Source of the DNA: Curtobacterium sp. MCSS17_015
GTDB lineage: Bacteria > Actinomycetota > Actinomycetes > Actinomycetales > Microbacteriaceae
Direction of reading: 5' to 3'
Length of the DNA: 64,000 nt
Assembly (NCBI RefSeq): GCF_003234265.2
Contig: NZ_CP126256.1
Coordinates: forward strand, 2,046,001 to 2,110,000
How positions within the stretch are numbered: the first letter of the stretch is position 1; the number at the start of each line of letters is the position of its first letter. The position numbers and the translations under genes were made by a program. Shown here one piece after another: positions 59,020-64,000 of the stretch. Below the pieces are notes generated by a model. The model made no database searches, was not told where the DNA came from, and worked only from the letters and a program-made list of their open reading frames with translations.

Positions 59020-60098
59020 CGCTGCGGGCCAGCCGGTGCGGTCGACTCCGCCGACCGGGCGATCTCGAGCCACAGCGCCACCGAGTCGTCCTCGTCGCCG
59101 TCCTCGTCGTCGTCGGCCGCGCCGAGGGCCGCCGATTCGCTCTCCGCGGCGTCGAGCCGGAGCCCGACGACGGTGACGGCCGCGTCGGCGCCGTCCGGCA
59201 CGGTGCGGACGATGACGCTGTCCGCCTGGGCTTCGAACGCGCGCCGGAGCGCGTCGGCGAGTTCGCCGTGCACGCGCTGCTGCTCACGGACGTCGAGGTC
59301 GTCCAGCCCCCCGTCGTCGTGCAGCTGCACCACGGCGCCACGACGACGCAGGCGCATCACCTCGGTCCGCACGTCGTCCGACAGCAGCGACCGGCCACGG
59401 ATCTCGTCGCGGATCGCCTGCTCGAGGTGCAGGCTCTCCGCGCGCTCGTCGGTGTCGAGGTCTCCGCAGGTGTCGATGATGCGCTGCAGCATCGGCAGCG
59501 CCATCCGCGTGGTCTGCCCGAGGCGGACCTGCCGCTCCGACACGTGGGCGTCCTGGGCCGCCTGCCAGTCGACGGTCTCCTGCTCGGCGCGGACGAAGTC
59601 ACGGGTGATCCGGTTCGCGTGGTTCATCGCGATCGAGAACCCGGTCGCCACCGACAGCCAGATGACGCTGCCGAGCGCGCCGAGCTCGCCGAGCGCCCCG
59701 AGCCCGGCCCAGGCGACGGAGTGCACCGTGCAGAAGAGCACGCCGGCCCAGGCGAACGGGCCGCGCTGCCGGACGGCGAGCACGACCATGAGCGTCCCGA
59801 CGGCCGCGATCCACCACGTGGAGTAGGTCGGCGCGACGCTGAGGTCGACGACCGGCGCGCAGACGATCGGCATCACGAACGCGGTGGCGAGTGCGAAGCA
59901 CGCCACCCAGACCGGCAGCGCGGGCCCGCGCACGAACAGCGCCAGCGCCGTCGCCGCCGCGTAGAGGACCATGCACGACACCACGCGCGCGGCGTCCGCC
60001 GGCGCCGCGGGCAGCGTGGACGCGGCGAGCACCAGGTGCACGAGGGAGAACAGCGCGGCCAGACCGGTCGCGCTCCCGCGGGTCCCGGGGGCCCTCAT
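59016..60098 (-). CDS. Membrane protein with degenerate histidine-kinase-like C-terminus
   Basis: 360 residues. Six hydrophobic spans (about 10-175) precede a cytoplasmic part starting NHANRITRDFVRAEQETVDW. The segment AESLHLEQAIRDEIRGRSLL and VMRLRRRGAVVQLHDDGG resembles the start of the ATPase domain of the adjacent kinase class. However, the N-box asparagine and the glycine-rich G1 box are absent (ELADALRRAFEAQADSVIV) and no DHp histidine-aspartate pair is seen, so it probably cannot bind ATP or phosphorylate. The tail is acidic (ADDDEDGDEDD). It overlaps the kinase by ATGA and may regulate it. Confidence 0.7.
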   Translation of the reverse strand: MRAPGTRGSATGLAALFSLVHLVLAASTLPAAPADAARVVSCMVLYAAATALALFVRGPALPVWVACFALATAFVMPIVCAPVVDLSVAPTYSTWWIAAVGTLMVVLAVRQRGPFAWAGVLFCTVHSVAWAGLGALGELGALGSVIWLSVATGFSIAMNHANRITRDFVRAEQETVDWQAAQDAHVSERQVRLGQTTRMALPMLQRIIDTCGDLDTDERAESLHLEQAIRDEIRGRSLLSDDVRTEVMRLRRRGAVVQLHDDGGLDDLDVREQQRVHGELADALRRAFEAQADSVIVRTVPDGADAAVTVVGLRLDAAESESAALGAADDDEDGDEDDSVALWLEIARSAESTAPAGPQR

Positions 60099-61441
60099 GC
60101 GACGTCTCCCGTCGCGGGCTCCGTGCGGGGCGCCGGCCACCGGAGCACGACCCGCGTGCCGGAGCCCGGTGCCGTCAGCACCTCGGCCGCGCCGGCCGCA
60201 GCGGCCATGCGCTCGACGATCGACCGTCGGACCCCCAGTCGCTCCGCTGGCACGGCGTCCCGGTCGAACCCCGCGCCGTCGTCGGCGACCTCCACGCGGA
60301 CGGACGCGTCGTCGGCGTCGATCGTCACCCACCGCGACACGTCGTTCCCCGCGTGCTGGACGCTGTTCACCGCGGCCTGCAGTGCCGCGGACGCGAGCGC
60401 GTCGGCGGCGGAGGCCGGGACGGCCGGGCCGTCGGTCGGCGCCGTGCGCACCTCGACGGGGGCGGCGAGCGCTGAGACCGAGGCGGTGATGCGCTCACGG
60501 AGCGCGTGGAACGGCACGACCGGGTCCTCGCCGGGGCCGTCCGCCGCCGCCGCCGCGAGGTGGTCGATCGCGTTGCGTGCCATCCGCGCCGCGAGGGTCT
60601 TCGCCTCGAGGGTGTCCGCCCGCGCCGCGGACAGCAGGGTCGTCAGCACGCTGTCGTGCACGATCGCGTCGACCTGGACGCGCTCGACCTCGGTCGCGTG
60701 CTCACGGATCGCCCGCGAGTAGCGCCGCACCGCGGTCGCCTGTGCCACGTCCACCGCTGCGGCCGCACGGCGGAGCACCACGATGAGCACGAGCGCCGCG
60801 ATGCCGAGGACGGCGGTGTACACGCCGTCGAGCAACGCCCGCTGCAGACCGACCGCCCCGCCGGCGGGCGAGAGCCGCAGCAGGATGTACACGATCGGCA
60901 CGAGCGCGTTGTAGACCGCTGCCCGCCAGGTGGCGAAGCTGAGCGACGCGGCGATGGTGCCGACGTTGCAGAGCCACCACGGCCACGGGATGTCCGCGGC
61001 GGAGAGCGGCTCGCGGACGGTCAGGGGGAAGGTGACGAGCGCGACGAGGAACAGCACCGCACAGACGATCTGCGCGGGCTGGGCCCAGCGCTGCGCGAAC
61101 GCCGACGCACCGACGACGAGGAGCGAGAGCCCGACCACGATGGTCGTCGCCGGCGCCCAGAACGGGTCGAGGGACGGCAGCTGCCGGAACAACGACGGGG
61201 TGTTCACGGCGCCGAAGCCGATCGCGGCGATCGCCATGAGGATCGTGAACGCCCGGCCCAGCGAGGCCTGCGTGATCGTCGCGCGCACCGACCGCGACGG
61301 GTCGGTCATGCCCGAGGGCGACGTGCCCGTCCCCGGGTCGTCCCCCGGTCGCACGCGTTGTCCGACGGCTGCGCCGGACCCCGGGTGCGGCGGACGCCGG
61401 GCCGCTCCCGGCCCGGCGTCCGCCGCGGCGTCGGTGGTCAC
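60095..61441 (-). CDS. Sensor histidine kinase (HisKA_3/HATPase type)
   Basis: 448 residues. After a 50-residue proline-rich N-terminus come about six spans (about 60-230) and a cytoplasmic kinase region. The phospho-acceptor is likely the histidine in VDAIVHDSVLTTLLSAARAD (about residues 255-275), and the ATPase has ALQAAVNSVQHAGNDVSRWV (N-box), VEVADDGAGFD (G1) and LGVRRSIVERM (G2). It lies between its response regulator (24 bases upstream) and the degenerate partner, so all three form an operon. The few extracellular residues suggest it senses within the membrane. The signal is unknown. Confidence 0.88.
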   Translation of the reverse strand: MTTDAAADAGPGAARRPPHPGSGAAVGQRVRPGDDPGTGTSPSGMTDPSRSVRATITQASLGRAFTILMAIAAIGFGAVNTPSLFRQLPSLDPFWAPATTIVVGLSLLVVGASAFAQRWAQPAQIVCAVLFLVALVTFPLTVREPLSAADIPWPWWLCNVGTIAASLSFATWRAAVYNALVPIVYILLRLSPAGGAVGLQRALLDGVYTAVLGIAALVLIVVLRRAAAAVDVAQATAVRRYSRAIREHATEVERVQVDAIVHDSVLTTLLSAARADTLEAKTLAARMARNAIDHLAAAAADGPGEDPVVPFHALRERITASVSALAAPVEVRTAPTDGPAVPASAADALASAALQAAVNSVQHAGNDVSRWVTIDADDASVRVEVADDGAGFDRDAVPAERLGVRRSIVERMAAAAGAAEVLTAPGSGTRVVLRWPAPRTEPATGDVA

Positions 61442-61465
61442 GAGGACCGCCGACCGCGGACGTCG

Positions 61466-62191
61466 TCAGCGACCATCGCCGTCGGGGTCGATGCCGGAGT
61501 CGAGCCCGGGCAGGATCCCGTCCTCCACCGCGCGGCGCAGGAGGTCGACCTTGGTGGGCGCGGGACGACCGACCTCCACGTACTTCACGCGGATGCGGTC
61601 GAGGTACTCGCGGGCCGTGGAGTACCCGATCCCGAGCTGCTGGGCCGCCAGCTTGAGCGGCAGACCCGATGCGTACAGGTGCAGGATCTCGCGCTCGCGG
61701 CGGCCGAGCTGCGCCTTCGCGAAGTCCCGGTCGGCGTCGATCGCACTCGCCCACTCGAGGTTGTTGAGGACGTCACCGCGGGCCACGGTCGCGACGGCGG
61801 CCATCACGGTCTTGGTGGCGGAGGACTTCGGGATGACACCGGCGGCCCCTGCCGCCAGCGCCTCGCGGACGTTCGCCACCCGGTCGGCGATGCTGTGCAC
61901 GAGGACGGCCGAGCCGGTCCCCTGCACGCCCTTGACGTTCTCGGTCACCGTCGAACCGTCGCCGAGCGACAGGTCGAGGACGACGACGTCGACCTCACGC
62001 CCACCGAGCTGCGCGATGTACTCCGGGACGCTCGCGGCGGTGAGGACCACCTCGAACCCCTCGTTCTGACACGCGGCCTGGATCCCCAGTCGGACCGACT
62101 CGTGGTCGTCGACGATGGCGACCCGGACCGGCCGGGTCTCGAGACCGGCAGTCCCTGTCGTGCCGGTCGTTGTGCTGGTGGTGTCTCCCAC
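61466..62191 (-). CDS. LuxR/NarL-family response regulator
   Basis: 241 residues. The receiver domain (20-140) has VAIVDDHESVRLG with the acidic pair, the phospho-acceptor Asp73 in VVVLDLSLGDGS and the lysine in AGVIPKSSATKT. The C-terminal helix-turn-helix (about 162-210) reads LGRREREILHLYASGLPLKL and ends STAREYLDRIRVKYVEVGR. It is the transcription factor partner of the kinase and is first in the operon. The start is a GTG. Its promoter contains a GGTTGC inverted repeat that may be its own operator. Confidence 0.93.
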   Translation of the reverse strand: MGDTTSTTTGTTGTAGLETRPVRVAIVDDHESVRLGIQAACQNEGFEVVLTAASVPEYIAQLGGREVDVVVLDLSLGDGSTVTENVKGVQGTGSAVLVHSIADRVANVREALAAGAAGVIPKSSATKTVMAAVATVARGDVLNNLEWASAIDADRDFAKAQLGRREREILHLYASGLPLKLAAQQLGIGYSTAREYLDRIRVKYVEVGRPAPTKVDLLRRAVEDGILPGLDSGIDPDGDGR

Positions 62192-62231
62192 GGTTGCCTC
62201 TCGTTCCGACGACGCGCCGGGCCCTGATCCC

Positions 62232-62255
62232 GGTTGCCGTCAGCAACCAAGGATA
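62232..62255 (-). promoter_or_regulatory. Promoter and inverted repeat of the two-component operon
   Basis: On the minus strand the -10 TATCCT (62250-62255) is followed within two bases by the inverted repeat GGTTGC (62232-62237) and GCAACC (62243-62248), over the expected start of transcription. A third GGTTGC begins at 62197, next to the GTG. This fits an autoregulatory operator. Confidence 0.45.
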
Positions 62256-62319
62256 CCCAGGTCAGCCTCAGCTTCGTACCCCGCAACGGAAGTGCCGGAC
62301 CCGGTCGGCGTCGACCGCG

Positions 62320-63579
62320 TCAGGCGACCGGCACCAGACGCGCCACGGCCTCCAGGTGGTGGGTGTGCGGGAAGAGGTCGAACGCGCGGAGGGCCTCCAG
62401 GCGGTAGCCGAGGTCCGCGAAGGTGGCGACGTCGCGGGCCAGCGCGACCGGGTCGCACGCCACGTAGACGACCTGGGCCGGCTGCAGCGCCGCGACGGAG
62501 ACGACGACGTCACGGCCGGCACCGGCGCGGGGCGGGTCGAGGACGACGGTGCCGGCGCGGAAGCGCTCCCGTTCCGGACGGGAGGCGGTGTCCACGGTCC
62601 GGGCGAGCCATCGGTCGACGCGACCGGTCTCGGCGCGGGCGCCGATCCACTCGGACAGGTTCTCCTGCGCGTGCTCCGTCGCCCGGGCGGCGCTCTCGAC
62701 GCTCGTGACGCGGGCGCGGGGACCGCCGACGTCGGCGAGGGCGGCGGCGAGGAGGCCGACCCCGCCGTACAGGTCGAGGTGCTGCCCCTCCGGGTCGAGC
62801 CGCTCACGGTCGAGCAGGTCCTGCACGGCGGCGGTGAGCACGGCGGGGGCCTGCCGGTGCACCTGCCAGAACCCGTCGTCGTCAACGGCGAAGGTCCGCT
62901 CGCCGACGATCTCGTGCACCACGGTGGGACGCTGCGCGTCGATGACGAGGCGGGCACCCTCGGAGCCGCTCGGGCTCAGGACGTCGACGACCTCCGCGCC
63001 GGGCATCGAGCCGCGGGCGATCGGGGCGGACTCCTGGACGGCCGCCGTGGCCAGCGGCAGCGAGGTCACGGGGACGACGGTGTGCGAGCGGGCGGCGAAG
63101 GGGCCGGGGGTGCCGTCGGCGTCGACGTGGAGCCGCAGGCGGGTACGCCAGCCGAGGCCGTTCACCTCGTCGTCGCCGGGAGCCGACTCGACGAGCACCG
63201 GTGCGCCGAGCATCTCGTCGAGGTCGACACGGCCGAACCGGGAGAACGAGTCGACCAGGACGTCCCGCTTCAAGGTGCGCTGGTGGGCGAGGGCGATGTG
63301 CCCGAACTCCGCGCCGCCCGGGCGCACCGCGGGGTCGCGCTCGAGGGCCGCCTCGGGCCAGACGTGGTCGACCCGGTGCTCGCTCGGGTCGAGGACCTGC
63401 ACGGTGTCGGCGCGCCAGAACGGCTTCTTCCGGTCCTCCGTCACCCGGGCGACGACCCGCTCCCCCGGGACCGCGTCCGAGACGAACACCACGCGCCCCT
63501 CGTGCCGTGCCACCGAGATGCCGCCGTGGGCGATCCCGGTGACGTCGAGTTCGAGCAGTGTGCCGACGGATTCACCCAT
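62320..63579 (-). CDS. Class I SAM-dependent RNA methyltransferase (TrmA/RlmD family)
   Basis: Methylates a uridine in tRNA or rRNA with S-adenosylmethionine. The 419-residue protein has an N-terminal TRAM domain (LELDVTGIAHGGISVARHEG and FVSDAVPGERVVARVTEDRK), the SAM motif LDLYGGVGLLAAALADVGG, VVLDPPRAGAGRDVV and the catalytic-cysteine loop VYVACDPVALARDVATFADL, ending DLFPHTHHLEAVARL. Cysteines for an Fe-S cluster are absent, as in many actinobacterial members. The exact target base is unknown. The ATG lies only 14 bases from that of divergent maf. Confidence 0.9.
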   Translation of the reverse strand: MGESVGTLLELDVTGIAHGGISVARHEGRVVFVSDAVPGERVVARVTEDRKKPFWRADTVQVLDPSEHRVDHVWPEAALERDPAVRPGGAEFGHIALAHQRTLKRDVLVDSFSRFGRVDLDEMLGAPVLVESAPGDDEVNGLGWRTRLRLHVDADGTPGPFAARSHTVVPVTSLPLATAAVQESAPIARGSMPGAEVVDVLSPSGSEGARLVIDAQRPTVVHEIVGERTFAVDDDGFWQVHRQAPAVLTAAVQDLLDRERLDPEGQHLDLYGGVGLLAAALADVGGPRARVTSVESAARATEHAQENLSEWIGARAETGRVDRWLARTVDTASRPERERFRAGTVVLDPPRAGAGRDVVVSVAALQPAQVVYVACDPVALARDVATFADLGYRLEALRAFDLFPHTHHLEAVARLVPVA

Positions 63580-63581
63580 GG

Positions 63582-63591
63582 TTCGATGTTC
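63582..63591. promoter_or_regulatory. Overlapping divergent -10-like elements
   Basis: Rightward: TTCGAT (63582-63587), six bases before the maf ATG. Leftward: GAACAT (63586-63591, minus strand), six bases before the methyltransferase ATG. With start codons 14 bases apart there is no room for leaders. Confidence 0.35.
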
Positions 63592-63593
63592 CC

Positions 63594-64000
63594 ATGCGTC
63601 TGTACCTCGCGAGCACCTCCCCCGCCCGCCGTGCGCTCCTGGCGCAGGCCGGGATCGACCCCGTGCTCGTCTCGCCCGGCGTGGACGAGGACGCCGTCGG
63701 GCTCGCCGAGCGGGACCGCCTCGGTCGCGAGCTCACCGGTCCGGAGCTCGTCGCCCTGCTCGCCGTGGCCAAGGCGTCCGCCGTCGCCGACGGTGCGGTG
63801 ACGACCGCCGGCCCGCTCGACGGCTTCGTCTTCGGCGGCGACTCCGCGTTCGAGGTGGACGGGCAGCTGTACGGCAAGCCGCACGACCCGGCGGTCGCGC
63901 GGCGACGGTGGCGGCAGATGCTCGAGGCCGGCGGCGGCACGCTGTGGAGCGGACACTGCGTCATCGACCGACGCGCCGGTGGCGGACCGACCGTGTCGGG
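63594..64000 (+). CDS. maf: Maf-family nucleotide pyrophosphatase, 3' end off the window
   Basis: The first 135 residues of a Maf-like protein, which hydrolyses non-canonical or damaged nucleoside triphosphates and can slow division. It begins RLYLASTSPARRALLAQAGI with the family's LAS-x-SP-RR loop, then DPVLVSPGVDEDAV, VFGGDSAFEVDGQLYGKPHD (catalytic aspartate region) and RRWRQMLEAGGGTLWSGHCV. maf next to accD, accE and birA is a common actinobacterial order, here with a two-component operon and a methyltransferase in between. The ATG at 63594 is the only sensible start. Confidence 0.92.
   Translation, partial: MRLYLASTSPARRALLAQAGIDPVLVSPGVDEDAVGLAERDRLGRELTGPELVALLAVAKASAVADGAVTTAGPLDGFVFGGDSAFEVDGQLYGKPHDPAVARRRWRQMLEAGGGTLWSGHCVIDRRAGGGPTVS

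Noticed and set aside
1..64000. tRNA or rRNA genes
   Set aside because: No T-loop-like GGTTCGAATCC pattern or conserved rRNA block was recognised on reading, though a covariance search was not possible.

Overview
The window comes from a high-GC (about 70% by eye) actinobacterium, most likely the family Microbacteriaceae and possibly Curtobacterium or a close relative. The reasons are a WhiB regulator in the conserved whiB2-manA-ahcY neighbourhood, DUF3499 and DUF5719 genes, a separate acyl-CoA carboxylase epsilon subunit, a secreted GH6 cellulase and frequent GTG starts. The genus is an inference from gene content. No tRNA, rRNA, CRISPR array, insertion sequence, phage gene or origin was recognised.

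Layout. Positions 1-11.4 kb hold conserved actinobacterial genes: SpoIIM-like and RDD membrane proteins, ahcY, DUF3499, a metallopeptidase-like protein, DUF5719, a giant membrane glycosyltransferase, whiB2, galE and manA. Positions 11.4-49.5 kb form a large cell-surface polysaccharide region. It contains an SGNH acyltransferase, two O-antigen-ligase-type proteins, a GT-C-like membrane protein broken by an in-frame UGA, two secreted repeat proteins, polyprenol-phosphate-mannose synthase and four DUF2142 membrane proteins. It also holds a Wzm/Wzt ABC exporter inside a glycosyltransferase operon, a complete but split dTDP-rhamnose pathway (rfbA and rfbC leftward; rfbB and rfbD rightward) and several further glycosyltransferases. 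Positions 49.6-55.8 kb carry a lipoprotein, purE, a GH6 cellulase, purK, a UDP-glucose dehydrogenase and a PH-domain membrane protein. Positions 55.8-64 kb carry birA, the acyl-CoA carboxylase beta and epsilon subunits, a possible small RNA with a tandem repeat array, a three-gene two-component system, an RNA methyltransferase and the start of maf.

How the genes fit together. galE, manA, ugd and rfbABCD supply nucleotide sugars or their precursors. Cytoplasmic glycosyltransferases of families 2 and 4 would build a rhamnose-containing glycan on a lipid carrier, and Wzm/Wzt would export it. Lipid-linked sugar donors from the DPM-like enzymes could feed the multi-spanning DUF2142, GT-C-like and Wzy/WaaL-type proteins acting outside the membrane, with the acyltransferase decorating the product. 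This is inference from families; the glycan itself cannot be deduced.

A clear signal in the window is promoter architecture. At about seventeen genes a -10-like hexamer (TANNNT, or the looser NANNNT) ends exactly 6 or 7 bases before the ATG or GTG, which predicts leaderless mRNAs. The best candidates for new biology are the UGA-interrupted membrane gene, the two-site direct-repeat motif in two divergent promoters, the secreted module of about 103 residues shared by two proteins, the kinase-like protein lacking ATP-binding motifs beside an intact kinase, and the small RNA candidate next to the 23-bp repeats.
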